64,000 nt of DNA, taken from Gonapodya sp. JEL0774 (taxonomy: Eukaryota; Monoblepharomycota; Monoblepharidomycetes; Monoblepharidales; Gonapodyaceae). The stretch lies in contig JADIIX010000088.1 of NCBI GenBank assembly GCA_027604505.1, positions 1-64,000 of the forward strand, given 5' to 3'. Positions within the stretch are counted from its first letter, which is position 1. Each line of letters opens with the position of its first letter. Below, piece by piece: positions 9,632 to 22,672 of the stretch. Both the position numbers and the translations under genes were made by a program. Under the pieces are notes generated by a model. That model was not told the origin of the DNA. It saw only the letters and a program-made list of their open reading frames with translations, and searched no databases.

Positions 9632-11893
9632 ATGTCCAAAAAATATGATGTGGTCGTGTGGGGAGCAACTGGATACACGGGTTCTTACGTCGCTGAGGTG
9701 AGTCTGGATATCAGATCTCTCTAAATCGGCGTCCCGTCAAATTTTTTCTCAATCCCCCTTCGATTCCCTCCGTTGCTTCCTTAATTCGGTTCCTTTTATC
9801 GCCTGATCTTGATGTATTTCTATGACTTTCCCTGAATGGTTCCTTGTCACTGCAAAATGAAAACTGTCCGTGCTCGGTAGTACCTCGCCGAATCCGGACC
9901 AAAGGACTTGAAATGGGCTCTCGCAGGCCGGTCTCTTTCTAAAGTCCAAGACACTCGCGCTGCAATTCTTGCTCGTCTCTCCGAACTCTACCCAGCCCGC
10001 CTCGCCGAGGGCGACCAGGCATTCAACGGCATCAAGGCAAAAGACATCCTGGTCGCAGATTCGGGTGACCAAGCGTCAATCGACGCAATGGTGGCACAAA
10101 CCAAGGTTGTGATTGCGTGCGCGGGTGAGTCCGGGGGCATGAGTCTCAACTCGGCCAGGCCAAACAAATTGTCCGGATCCGGAAGCCCGAAACAATGCTG
10201 TCAAGCAGCTCCAATCAAAAGAACTCTTATGGGATCATTTTCGACACGAGGACTAACTGTGCAGTCCTAAGGCACTGGAATGTCCCAATCTTTTGCTCCC
10301 ACGGCCGACTCACACTACTCTACTCTCCTCTTCCTCCCAGGCCCCTTTTCCAGGTACGGCACTCCCGTTGTGTCCGCATGTGCTCGCCTGGGTGCGGACT
10401 ATGTTGACATCACGGGAGAAAGCAAATGGATCTTGGATATGACTCGCGATTATGCAGACAAAGCTAAGGAAACCGGTGCCATCATCGTGCCGAGCTGTGG
10501 ATTTGATTCGGTGGGTTTTCAAGAGTGGCTAAAGTTGAGACTGATATTTCTAGGGTCGTACCTTCGTTTGAATGGCTCGATTGAATGGGATGCCGTCTTA
10601 CTGGTTTAGACCCCTCTCGAATGGGAGGAGAATCTGAGCCGTGCGATATGAGACGTACAGGCTGTACATGAGAGGGTTGTCCTCGAACTACCCCAGCTTC
10701 ACCACTTCCAACCCAACCCAAACCTTTTAGGTACCCTCTGATCTCCTCACCCACCTCCTCGCCCTCCAACTCCGCTCCCACTCCCTCCTCACTGCTACCG
10801 TCCGCAATTCATGTACCGATTTCGTCGCCGGCGCTTCGGGTGGCACCTTGCTCACGTCCGCCGAAGGGGTGGAGGCCCTCGTTTCTGGGAAAAAGGACGG
10901 AGCCGAGAGGAAGAAGCCTTTTCGATTGGAGAAGGGACCACCGACACCAAGGGGTGGAAAGCTGCCGAAAGCTGGATCGGTGCCACTATACTGGGACAAG
11001 GATTTGGGAAAGTGGCAAGGGATCTGGGTAATGGTGAGAGTGCTGTATAGGTGGCTCGAGTGTTCCGAAGCGATGCCTTAACTTCGCACAACCCACGCAC
11101 ATGAATTCACCACCGTCACTACTGAAACTACCAGGCTCGTGTCAATGCTAGTTGCATTCGCCGGTCCCAGTGGCTGCTCAACTGGCGCTATGGCAACTTC
11201 TTGTACACAGAAACACGAGGCTTCAAATCCTTCTTCTCAGGTACGAGATTCAGTGTACCAAGGCAGACATCTTCGGCGCTTCGCGTTCGTTCATTTCTTC
11301 TGACCGTTACATTCAGCCCTGTTCGCCAACCTGAGTCTCGTCACCTTCGGTATCCTCTTTGCGTTCGGCCCTACTCGCCGTTTGTTGCAGAGATTTGTGC
11401 TCCCTGCGCCCGGGAGTGGCACTGTTAAGGATTCTGAGAGGAGGTCAAATTACTATGTAATGGAGGGTGTGGCAGTGAGCGAGGTGGGCGAGGATGGCAA
11501 ACAGAAGACAGTAAAGGGGACGTGGGAAGGTCAAGGAGACCCCGGGTACTGGCACACGTGTATTGTGAGTGGAACTGCACATCAATGTCGACTTTGTGCA
11601 ATGATGGAGTGAGCATTTACACGCGGTCAACATGAATCCCATCCAGATGGTCGCCGAAGCCGCGTTATGTTGCATCTACGAGCGCGACAGGTGAGGACAA
11701 CACTCATATTTGCTCGCTTCGATGCGCAATTTGACCTTTGTACCATGGCTTTTCGCAAAGTCTTCCTGGAGCCAAAGAGTTCCACGGTGGAGTGCTCTCA
11801 CCTGCGTCAGCGTTTGGAACGGTACTGGTGGAACGGTTGAAGAGGACAGGCACCGTGAAAATTAATGTGTCCAATCCCGAAATTGTTGATTAG
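9632..11893 (+). CDS. SCCPDH: Saccharopine dehydrogenase-like oxidoreductase (SCCPDH family)
   Basis: Exons 9632-9697, 9881-10124, 10341-10510, 10731-11033, 11135-11240, 11327-11564, 11647-11690 and 11761-11893 give 437 residues, the usual length for this family. The protein opens with a Rossmann motif (VVVWGATGYTGSYVAE) followed by LKWALAGRS, VVIACAGPFSRYG, DYVDITGE and IIVPSCGFDSVPSD, all typical of SCCPDH-like proteins. Late in the protein is a hydrophobic segment (ALFANLSLVTFGILFAFGP) that may be a membrane anchor; family members are found on lipid droplets or membranes. The biochemical reaction is not established for most members, and true saccharopine dehydrogenase activity should not be assumed. 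The C-terminal GVLSPASAFG motif is also family-like. Confidence 0.9.
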
Positions 11894-12000
11894 TATCAAA
11901 TAAATGGCGCTACATTTGACTTGGTTCCGGGGTTGTTACTGGTGGGGGGGGTGGGGGGAACACTGCACCATCTCTACAGATACTTTCCCTGATTCACATG

Positions 12001-14913
12001 ATGGCCGATCCGGATTCCAACGTGGCACCACCTTATTCACCCTCTCTATCTCCCGTATCAACCCAGTCATCGATTCCGTTTCCTCTACGCATGACCATAC
12101 CCACTTTCAAACGGCCGCCCGAGCTCGATTCTTCTGATAAAATTGACGAGGAGCAGGCATCACAAAAGAGGATCCGTATCGATGAAGGAGAAAACAGTGG
12201 AGATTCGACTCCAGAGGGCATCAGGACTGATAGCGGGGACGGTGGGGACAACCCATCAAATGGGGATGGAATTGCGAAGGGGGCTGAGAGTTCGCGTTCG
12301 GGAGAGATACGTACCAGCTTAAGAGAATCAAGAGACGTAGACTTGGTGTTAGAAGAGGGTAAGCATGGAGGACAGTTCGGGAAAAGTGAAGTGGAACGAA
12401 GACAGGAAGTTGAACTGCAACTTGAAGATGACTCTGGTTGCGAGACAGGCTCGGGACAGGACCTTTTGCAAGACCAGCACTCGGATGAATCTGTGTCTTC
12501 AGGGTCGGAGCTCCAGTCGGATTATGAGGTGTCCGAATCAGATGATTCGAGTTCGGGCTCAAGCGCAGATCATGCCGCAGATGGTGAAGAGGGCGAACGC
12601 AGAAAGAAGGCAACCCGGCGGTCCAATAGATTCCAAGGTACTGTCCCCATGCTGGATGAAATGGTTTCAATGATGCGGGATATGGAGCGGTTGGGTGTGT
12701 ATTCGAGTCTGATAGTCGTATATCTGTTAATTGAGTTTATTCTCGATCACGTTTTGTGCCAGATATGAACCGCTGGCTAGAGCGGTATGGGGACTTACCT
12801 GTATTGCAAGTTTTAAGGACCATTGCGGTTCTGGCAGTGAGTTGAGAGCTACAAGAAGCTAGTGAGCCTTGCTGGATATTGAGGCAGAGTGGTGTCAGCC
12901 TGGCCAGAGATGCTTGTTGGAAGGGACCGTTTCGTAACAGGCGCGGCTCTGCTGCAAGGGGCCATCACCGCGCCCGTTGAGTCCAGCTTCCAGTATGTTT
13001 GGGCACTCATCACAATCGTATCGTCGTGGAAACTACTATGACTTGAGGATACTTCGGAAGACTGCTGGCTATGTGCTCTCTCCTGCTCGTACTGATGTTG
13101 TGTAATCGCACTTCGCAACCTCCGTTGCTCAGCCTTCTTTACTTCCAGCCAATCTCCTCCCACTCCTCCTCCCCGGCACCGGCCGCTCCACCCCCGACTC
13201 GACCAGCTCTGTGTCTACTTCGGGACAGCGTCCGTACCTCGGACGTCGTGCCTTAAGCGATTCGACCATGGTGAAAGTGTTGGGATCTGTACTGAAAGAA
13301 GTGTGCCCGAGGAGCAAAGTGGAATGGGTAAAGAGCGTGGAGGTATGTTGACGTGGGGATGTATGGTGATAAAATGGTGATGATGGTCGCGTTTAAACGA
13401 GCATGACTCCCCCATCCCTGATATCACGTCTATCCTCCTCCTTCTTGAAACGTCCAAATATTGCTTCTTCTTAGGACATCCTTGACCTCATTCGCTCCTC
13501 GTCTGAAGTTGTGGTGCTCGCTGGCGCAGGCACGTCAGTGAACTGTGGCAGTGAGCTTGCCGTTACTGAGGTTTGCGTCCAAGGTACTCTTGGACTCAAA
13601 TTTCCCCTTGCCTTGCTTAGTCCCCGACTTTCGCTCTGAAGACGGAATCTATGCCAGACTCAAAGGACGCTTCGGACTCAAGAGGCCTGAGGTGAGGTGC
13701 TGCGTTGGTCATGACTTCACTCTGAAAATGAAACGAACACCCTCGCGTCATCCCCATTCCATTCTGTAACGCGCGATAACCAGGACATGTTTTCTCTGCC
13801 TTTGTTTCTCCGGCGTCCCGATATCTTTTACTCGTTCGCAGAGGAGATTTACTGTGCACCCGGTGCCGCGGAAAATCGATTCCAGCCAGGCGCGGCTCAC
13901 TGGTTTTTTCGATTGTTGTCAGAGAAAGGGAGGTTAAAGCGAATCTATACGCAAGTGAGACCGAGATAATACTGTTGTTCCGCGAGGAAAGCTGAGAATC
14001 GTACGCTTTCCTTTGCAGAACATTGACTCGCTCGATATTCTTGCGGGCGTCCCCAAAGAAAAAGTGGTACAATGTCATGGGAGCTTTGCATCGGCATCAT
14101 GTGTGGTGTGTGATTGGAAATGCGAAGGCAACGAAATTGAAGCGGCAGTAAAGGAAAAGGTCTGTTTCGTTTGACCGCATTATTGGCGCTTTTCGGTTAA
14201 ATACCATAAATTCTTCACCACAGCGAGTGCCACGGTGTCCCGTCTGTCCTCCGAAGCAGACACGCGTACCTCCACCGAATGAACCCGCCCCACCCGCTTG
14301 GGACGACTCCACCCTTGTGGAGGCTCTTCTTCCCCCACCGATAAAACCTGACATTGTTTTCTTTGGCGAACAACTTCCCTCCACCTTCCACCGCCTTATC
14401 CAGGACGACTTGCCAAATTGCAAGGTGATGCTTGTCGTGGGCACATCGCTTCAGGTGGCGCCAGTTGCCACCATGCCAAAGTTGCTACCAGTGGATGTAC
14501 CTGCCGTTGTGGTTAACAAAACACCGGTTAGACCAGGCGAGTTTGATGTTGAGTTGTTGGGTGACGTGGACGCCGTCGTGGGGTGGATATGCAAGAAGTT
14601 AGAGTGGGAGGGCAGATATGAAGAGCTCCGAAAACGTCCGGTGGAAACACGGGAAGGTGAGGTTGAAGCCGCCGAAGGGAAAGTGGATAAGGAGGCTCTT
14701 GGATGTGGTTCAGGTAGTCAGAATGAAAACGCAGAAGACGATTCACCGTATCGCTTCGTGGAACCGAATCGGTATTTGTTTCCTGGAGCGGTTCTCGAGT
14801 CAGTTGGAGGGAAGCGCAGACCCAGTGAATCATGGGAGGGAAGTGACGAGACGACGGAGGATGAGAGTGATGTAAATGAGGCGTTAGTGGATGAGGACCA
14901 TGAGGACTCTTGA
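12001..14913 (+). CDS. Sir2-family NAD-dependent protein deacetylase
   Basis: Sirtuin with a long acidic/serine-rich N-terminal extension (exon 12001-12694) and a C-terminal tail rich in Asp/Glu. Exon 12763-12836 encodes an amphipathic segment (NRWLERYGDLPVLQVLRTI). The catalytic core is in exons 13475-13550, 13621-13691, 13784-13954, 14019-14159 and 14224-14913. It has GAGTSVNCGIPDFRSEDG, the TQNID motif, the catalytic histidine in VVQCHGS, two zinc-binding CxxC pairs (CVVC, CPVC), the FFGE motif and VVGTSLQVAPVA. An exon ending at 13342 (KVEWVKSVE) probably precedes the core, but its 5' boundary (near 13149) and the segment from 12837 are unresolved. The motifs suggest class I (SIR2/HST/SIRT1-like), expected to deacetylate histones or other nuclear proteins. 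The acidic N-terminus may mediate nuclear interactions. Confidence 0.88.
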
Positions 14914-15022
14914 AATCGTAGGACTAGCACATAGCCTCCGACGTCTGAAATTTATTTGAGATTGATTTGTATGTAGATTCGTTTTTTAAACACAGTCCCA
15001 GGTGTCTCGCGATAAATTCAAA

Positions 15023-15149
15023 ATGTACTGGAAACTGTGTTAATGTCCATCTCCAACACACAGTTTGGGCATTCTGTAATGTACTGGAGGCTGTACAACT
15101 GTAGTAGTGTTCTAATGTCCATCTCCAACACACAGTTTGGCATTCTGTA
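15023..15149. repeat. Tandem duplication overlapping the 3' end of GSH1
   Basis: Two adjacent units, 15023-15078 and 15079-15149, both begin atgtactgga and end with a nearly identical 39-40 base block (15042-15081 and 15114-15152, differing by one G). The second copy of the block contains the last codons of the glutamate-cysteine ligase gene; the first copy lies downstream of its stop codon. Confidence 0.8.
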
Positions 15150-17959
15150 ATGCCTCGGGGTCTCCCTCACCAATTTTACGTACAAAATCACACAAATCCG
15201 CTGCTATTTGCTCCGAGATGACGCTATCACCCTTATAGTCGGGGTGTTTATGCACCACCTCCCGCAACAATGTCGCTGTCGTCACATAATCCCCCCTCGC
15301 TTTCGCAGCGATGAAATCAACATACCGCTGCAAAGAGCAATGGACGGATTCTTCAACATGCGGTTGACCCTGGAGATATGCCCGGACTAGTGGCACTAGA
15401 CCAGGAAAGTCAAGGGTGGCATTGCCATTCATAATGTCATTGATAGTCATAGAGATGTGCTGATCGGGATCTGAGGCACTGGGAAGAGAAAAGTATTCTG
15501 GTCCAGGAACCGAACCAGTGGCGTGACCGTTCGCTGGAGCTTCAGTTGGGAGCAGATCGGCAAGCACATCCGCGTTCACGCCTAAAATCGGGAAACAGTT
15601 GAGTCCGTCTAATCACACGAGGAGGAAGGCCAGAATTCGTACCGAAGACATTCTTTCGGAACCAGAAACGCCCTTGCCGAGCCGCGTCTCGCTTCTGTGC
15701 AGTTTGCAGGTTCTCATCAACCTGTTCATTTCAACCAATACAAGCGAAATAAATGATCTACTAGAAAACCTTATCAGCGGCAATTATCACTTACCTTGGA
15801 CAATGGCATGTAAAAATTAAGCCCGAATCCAAGCACCGCACGAACAAGCAGCACAACGAACACCGCAAACGCTGAGTTTTCGAAGTCTGTGAGCTGGAGT
15901 TCCAGCGGGCGGAACTCTACGCGCCATCCAATGTTGGGATTGTTTGGTGGAGGTGGCTTGAAGCGGAGCGTTTGCCAGTTGGTAGATTGAATATTCTGAT
16001 AATGAGGAGGTTTTGTATAGTCATGTTAGAGTACTCCGAGTTTTGCCGGTGTCTTCACCTCAAAATGGTCGGAGCTAGTGGAGTCGTCTTGGTCTAACAG
16101 TTCCTTATATACGACGAGAGGATCTCGTATAAAGAGATGCGCAACGTGTTGAGCGAGGTGGTGGTCGATATCTAAATGCGCGAAAGACCAACGATTGGAA
16201 AGTCATGCTGGCCATTCCCGCGCGCCGCACCCACCATTCTCCCGCAACCGATCATACACCTTTTTGTTTATCGGCGCCGAGATATCGTTGTACTTATCGT
16301 CAAAGTAGTCCACCTCCACTCTCTTGCTCGGACTGGGTTCGTCGCATCCACAAGGGTTTGTGAGATCCTCTGCAGATGTTGAGCGAATCGGTGTGTCAGG
16401 CGGTGAGTGGCGTGGGGTTACCATGTCGAGTCGGGGAAAGCCGCAACCGCCAGAATAATCAGGTCCGCCGGAGAGGTACAAGGAGACTGAGTCGTAACGG
16501 GATTTGGGAATGCGGAAGGTTGACTTTTGGAGTGGCTGTGGAAGATTGCGAGGCTCATGTTACCTTACCCGGAAATGAGGTGGCCCTCCAATCGTATATC
16601 TATACTTTAAGTAGTTATCACAACGAACCTCGAGACCTCGCTCCTCTCGCGTTCGATCATCCACAGATCCCGAAATTGTATTCCAACGACAATCCACATC
16701 AACCAAGTAGCCTCGGAAAATAGGACTAGCAGCCGATAGAGCAGTCTGAGTGGCATATCAAAGTTCAAAACCGTCGTTCTTGAATCAAAATCAACCAGCG
16801 ACTCACGAGGATTGGCGCCACAGGAATGAGTGCATCGTACAACCTTCTTGCCTCTTCCACCGAGCATGCCTGGAATGTAATTTGCAAACAGCAGTTTCCC
16901 ATTCCAAAAGCCATAGCGTCGAGGTAGACGTGGTCAGGTTTAGCACAGTTGGGCAACAGGCCCGGGACTGTGGGATTCTCTAAGGGTATGGGGACTTGAG
17001 GAAGTGTGCTGGACTCTAAAAGCGTGGACGGAGCAGGCTCCAGGAAGGGAGTCGGGGTGTTGACGTCGTGGAAGATGGGAAGGTTGATCGCGACTTTCTC
17101 CCCGCGGCGAGTGCGAATGTTGGCGGTGAGAGTCCTACGATGGTACATTTCGAACAGAGTCAAGTGAATTCCCAAAGCAAAAGTACACATTTTGATTGGT
17201 AGAAGTTTCTGATTCAAAGCAATCGTTTAGGCCGTCCGAACACTCACGGGAATCGTGCGTGTGGATTGATTGCAGAGTCTGGAATAAATAAACTTCGAGA
17301 CGCGCTCGAATCCGGTTCGGGAAGTTGGCCAGGGGGATAAAACGAGTCGGGGCATCCGAGACGGGGGAACACTGTGAGCGTCAGAAGGGCTTCGTGTGGA
17401 GCGCACACCCGCTCAGCCTGTCTCCGCCTGTCAAATTGTAGGGCACCAGTTCACGTTTGAGGGCTAAGTCACCACCAACACAGCAAAACGCAACCAACCT
17501 CTTTCTCATGCTCTCCTGAACACTCAAGAGATCCTTGAGAGTCGAACCAAAAGGTTCCGCTGGTGTAGCTTCCGCCATGAACCTCCCGTATTCGGGCACC
17601 CAGTGACCATCCGGAACGATTCCAGTTTTTCGCACTTCCTCCTCATCTCGTGCAAGTTTCGCCACAAGTTCATGTGCCGACGTTGACAGGCGGGCTCTTG
17701 TCGGTCGGCCTCGCTTGGTTCCGAAGCCGTTTGTCAAACCATTCGACACATGGGGCTTCTCAACATCTCCATCACCGTCGTAGTCAAAGTGGACGAGCAG
17801 GTACTCCACTTCGTCTCCAAAATAGAGCGCGTCCTGTCGTCTGGTCTTGCACTTTCTCCAAATATTTAAGAACTGCTCGATACCGTGGGTGCGGACGTGC
17901 TCGGCATGCTGCTTCGCTTCATCCCACGAAAGAGGCGTTCCGAGAGTAAGTAGGCCCAT
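15112..17959 (-). CDS. GSH1: Glutamate-cysteine ligase catalytic subunit
   Basis: Catalyses the ATP-dependent first and rate-limiting step of glutathione synthesis, joining glutamate and cysteine in the cytosol. The multi-exon gene starts [20 protein letters not shown] at 17959, close to the family N-terminus. Next come GIEQFLNIW, the glutamate-binding [108 protein letters not shown] and an exon end with [13 protein letters not shown] low-complexity insert follows HDVNTPTPF. The final exon ([11 protein letters not shown]... to DGH) completes the C-terminus; its 3' end is part of a local tandem duplication. I did not fix every splice site. It converges with the sirtuin gene (199 bases between stop codons). 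Confidence 0.92.
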
Positions 17960-18518
17960 ATTATTGGGTTGTTTCAAACAGGATTCTGACCGTTTTGGAG
18001 ACCGTGGAGACCGCAAAGAGAAGCGGACCGTGAGCCGAACGAGTGAAGGTCACTTGACGACCGATATGGCGAGACGATTGCAGCTCAGCAAGAGAATGGC
18101 TCTTGGCGATCAACGTGAGTCTCAATCACGGCAATGTTGTGATCTCGTAATCTGAATTTCTTCTCATTCAACATGAGGCCTCGGACCGCCAGACGCAACA
18201 ATCAGGATATTTCCCAACCATTCAGAACAGCCTTTGCTCTCGAATTAAAATAGCCTTCTTTCAATTAACTACTTCGAGACTTACAGGAGGCGGTAGAAAC
18301 AGAACGGGAATGAAAGAGAGTTGGAGTAGTGAGTGATAGCCCTCGCAAAAGGGGGAGTCACAAAATGTCAAGAACAATAATTTGCACGTGTGTTACCGGC
18401 ACCATTTGGTGTTGAGGAAAGCTCTCCTCTTATTTAGCCGGTCATTTCAAGCAAAGAAATTAGCCAGGCGGCTTTGAAGATAGTAGATACCCACCAAAAA
18501 CATCGCGAACATCATCGC
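17960..18518. promoter_or_regulatory. Divergent promoter region of GSH1 and the RS-rich gene
   Basis: About 560 bases between two divergent start codons. It should contain both promoters. Short open frames here have no recognisable content. I see no clear binding site by eye. Confidence 0.4.
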
Positions 18519-21500
18519 ATGAGCGACCGATGGGTACGACCTGAGGACAGGAAGATCCCAAAAGTAGTTTGTGCGAGAGAGCTTCGCGAGAAGGGCCAAC
18601 AACTGTTGGAATCATCGAGGTGGGAACGTGGGAGAGGTCCTGACGGTAGCGGTCACGTCCTTCAAACAGGAAGTCACCCAAACGGAACTCGAGCAGTGGG
18701 CTGGGTACACGGGCGAGGAGGAGGAGGAGATCGAAATTGGAGAGGGAAGAGTAGAGGTTATTGGAACGGACAACCACGGCATTCCCCTACGACGCACGGG
18801 CGAAACTGGAATGCTGTATCCGACCGCTGGAATTCCAGATACGAGCGCGACGTGGGTGGCCGAATCTCGGCTCAAACTGCCTCAAATGAAGAACATCGCC
18901 AAGAACAGGGCGCTCCGCCAGGAAAGAGTCAACTCCCGCTTCCTCCAAATTCGCATTCCTGGCGACCCACGACCTCAACTTCTGGACTTGTTTTTGAGCC
19001 TGCTATAGGTAGGGGCTCTCGCCCATCCACTAGGCGCTCTCCTCCACCTATGAATTCAGAATTGCCTGCGCTAGGTTGGGGTTCTCACCCATCCACCAGG
19101 CGCTCTCCCCCACCTACGAGTGCAGAATTGCGAACACGCTCACCAGTCGAAAAGCCTCGAGTGACAATACTGGAAAAGCGACCAGGTTCCCCGTCACCGA
19201 ATGGACTGACACCGCCCCACAAAAGTAAACGACAGCGTCAGGCTCCCGTGGACGAGTCAACCTCTCACATTTCGAAAAAACTCTCATCATCTGACGTGAT
19301 TCGACCAGAGTTGTTTCAGCCCCGTGATCTTATCACCTCCTCATACTCGTCCCAACCACCATTTGCTCGCAAGAAACAACGCCGGTTCTCTTCATCCTCA
19401 TCATCCTCATCCTGCACCTCATCTTCCGAAGATAACCGTAAACGTCGTCGACGTCACCACGATCGTACTAAATCACGCTCGCGGAAACACCATGGCGAAG
19501 ATCATGTCCAACCCGATAAATCCCACCTACGCGCCCCTTCACCTCGCATTAAACCCGACCCTGATAGCCGATCCCTTCATTTTATCACTGCAAATGACTC
19601 GTCCGTTGGCTCGGCGGCGATTGAGCAGTGGGATATTCGCGAATCGCCACCTTCACCGATGGACTCAGACCCTCTGGATTGGCGATGCTCGTGCTCTACC
19701 GAGCAGAATGCGCCAAGTCGTTTTCCTCCCAATATCGGAGTGAGCTCGCGAGAAGGAGAGGTTGTTGGTATACGAAGTGGAAGTGACGCGACTGGGCCTG
19801 ATCATATGGTTTCGGACGCCGACGAAGCTGATGACGAGTGGGAAGATTGGGCAGAATACATCGTTGAAGAAGACGAAGGGAATGACCAGGTGGAACAGGG
19901 AAGGCATGGGGACGGCACAGTTTGGAACCCTGGTTTGGAACACGGCAACATCCAGGTGGAAGCACCAGGAAGCCCACAACCCATACTTCAAGCACACCAT
20001 GAGCGTGCACCACCAAACACCACTGAACTCCTGCTTCAACCACACCCTCCCAACCACACACAATCACTTCCGCCCTCGAATCCGATTTGCCCTCCAGCCT
20101 CTGTAACACCCCTCGTGGCTGCCCTCGCTGCGGTTCTCCGGCGTCTGGTGAATCAGCAAAATCACGCCCCTGTCATTCTCGGCCTGTCCAACGGAAGTCC
20201 CTTGTCGGTTCCCGTTGCACGTGATGTCGTGTCGGCAGCTGGTATTCCGTTGGCACCCAGATTTTGGACCAAGGAGAAACTGCCAGTGGGAGCAGTATGT
20301 GGCTTGGTGGAGGCACGGGGTCCGAGTACGCTTCTCGTCGTGGGGCATTGGAGGACAGGAAAGGAGGTCGGTGTCATTGCTTGCGATGTTTGCCAATTCG
20401 CCTTCGCTCACGCTGGATCGTCACACACGTACCAGGCGATCGGGGCGTTCAGGATGCTTCACGGTTTCGCACACCCAGCACTAGGTGACGGTGTCACGCT
20501 CGAGGCAACCATGTGGAATAAATGGTGTGACAAAGAATCGTGGCGGTGCGACGTGTGGAACATACCCTTCAGCGTTAGCATGGAGGTGAGTTGTTCGGTA
20601 TGAACGAGAGAGTGTGCGCTGTATCACTCGGCAAACTCACCATTGCGGATGCTTGGATTGCGAAAATTTCAGCAAATTCTCGAGTCAGTTCGCTTGTACC
20701 AACCTCTCTTGCGTCCGCTCGGTACTGAGGGTCGCCGGAGACTTCGTAAAATAACTTGGACGGCAAAATTGTGGCTGGAAACCAAACAAGAGGCGGATGC
20801 AGCCGTTAAGGTTGGTCCCCGCGGTCTGCATCTAAAGAGATTGCGATTTTTCGCTTAACCGCCAAAAACCTGCAAACCGCCAAATCCCCTGCAGGTTTTT
20901 GTCCCTGAGGTAATTGAGAAATGGAACATACCAAAAGATCTTGCCGCAGAAGTTAAGGTCCGTGTTATGACCCCTTCGGTTGCTCTTGATGGGACCTCCC
21001 ATCTGAGCATCGAGAGTACCCAGCAGTCATCGTTGGATGAGGTGGCTCAAAGGAGCGAGAACAGATCTGATCGAGAATCCCAAGAAGCACCGGGAAACGG
21101 AAACGAGACTTTGGTGGGAACAAAAGACTCACTCTACTCATTCTCAGCTGATTCGACGGCGCCCACTCTCACCGTGGATTCAATTCCGAACCGGGGCAGC
21201 CCTCCTGACTCTGGCATGAAACGCAAGGGCAAATTGAAGAGCGTGTGGGCTGCAGTCAAACGTGACCCTGATGGTCCACCCTTTTCCGTATTGCACGCAA
21301 GCTTGCTATACGAATACTTCAACATCGGAGGAGCCACCGACGGGGTAGCTCAACCGTTTCATCGGATCGCTTGGATGACCGACACACTTGGGAATCAGGA
21401 TTGTGCGACTCTCTTTGCATCGACCATCACGGGGGACGTCTACACTGTGAGAGTACGCTTCCCTAGAAGCGCTCACGAATGGAGGAACCAAGTGGCGGAT

Positions 21501-22672
21501 CTCCAGTCTCGAGCAGGAACGCCAGATCGATCCGCCATCACAGTGGAAAAGCTGGTGGCTGGAACCAGCCAAAAGGTGCTCGAGATGCGATGGGTAGATG
21601 ACTGTTGTGAATCTCGCCAGAAGCTTAGTGGTGGATGGCTTTTGCTCAATGTTGACGGTGGTCGATTGGAAGTGATGCGATTCGATGAGTCAAAGGGTGG
21701 AGAACTCGAACCTGCTTTCCGACGATCGATGGTGTTCGGAGGAACGAAAAGCATTGAAGGGGAAGACCTCGACCGACCGTTGCTCACGTTCATCGATGTT
21801 CAGCCAGAAAAGAAGGTAGTTGTGACTGGATGTGGTGAGTGGGGAGTCAGGCTGAGGGTCCTCATCATTATCTCACAGACCTCGACCAAACAGATCCTTC
21901 TTCCATCTACCAGTGGCACTTTGATCTATCACTAAACCTACCGCCTGATATCTGGGGAAGTTCTCCTTCTGTAGTAGAACCTGTTTTTCGCGGATCTTTT
22001 GATTCCGTGCTATCCTCCCTCTCTAGTGGTATTGCCTTGGCGACACATCCAGTGAATGCTAAAATGGCCATTCTTGTGCTGAAATCGGTTCATGACGGGA
22101 TATCTATTGACATTATCCTCGTTAAGTGTGTGGATGACGGTGAAGTAGTGGAGTTGGCCCGACACTCGGCAACACCAGAAAACTGCTCCCCTCAAGGTTT
22201 TCATGATGCTCCGAGCGTCTCTGTTGCCTCTACGCAAACCTCTCTAAGTTCCGTTCGGGTTGCAGCAGCGCTTGGAGCAGTCGTTGTGGTGTGCGATTTT
22301 GTGGAGAGTTCGAGCTCCAAGTTCATCGTCGGGAAGAGCACCACAACCAAGGTTAAAGATGCAACAACCACTGGGATGATTCGTTGGATGGAGAGCCGCG
22401 GACAGGCAGGACCCTCGCAAGAGCGTTCTTGCTTGCAGTTCGTTGTCGGTACTGATCGTGGCTTCCAGGTGTATCAAGTCGACGACGCCGGTGTCACTCT
22501 CCGATTCGTGCACGCAACTTGGACGAAGCGAGATGCAGGTGGTGTGTGGAGGGACGCCGTATGGTGCCCCGTGGATTCGGAGTGGAGCAAAGGGATGCTG
22601 GCAAGTGTAGGTGGAGATGAGCGAGGAACGATTGATGTTTGGAAAGCACGTGGAGCGAGGGGGTGGAACTGA
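18519..22672 (+). CDS. Large RS-rich protein with divergent propeller-like C-terminal region, function unknown
   Basis: Exons 18519-20585, 20673-20810, 20895-21834 and 21879-22672 give one frame of 1312 residues. I do not recognise an orthologue. The first third is disordered and basic: RPEDRK, Gly/Arg-rich runs, a duplicated GSxPSTRRSPPP block, and a serine run followed by an Arg/Lys/His stretch (NRKRRRRHHDRTKSRSRKHH), resembling splicing-factor RS domains. An acidic patch (DADEADDEWEDWAEYIVEEDE) follows. The second half is globular, with repeating beta-like segments (LFASTITGDVYTVRVRFP, WLLLNVDGGRLEVMRFD, FVVGTDRGFQVYQVDDAGV, MLASVGGDERGTIDVWKAR) that suggest a divergent beta-propeller. The ATG at 18519 is chosen because the frame upstream lacks an ATG. 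Two genes fused by my model remain possible. A nuclear RNA-related scaffold is a guess. Confidence 0.55.
19008..19130 (+). repeat. In-frame 66-base tandem repeat in the RS-rich gene
   Basis: Units begin at 19008 and 19074, a 66-base (22-residue) period. Both encode GxGSxPSTRRSPPPxxxEL and differ at several, mostly synonymous, positions, so the duplication is not recent and the protein sequence has been kept. Confidence 0.75.

Noticed and set aside
12837-13148. Possible additional sirtuin exon or separate gene
   Set aside because: No frame links cleanly to the neighbouring exons, and no motif is visible; left as unresolved intron sequence.
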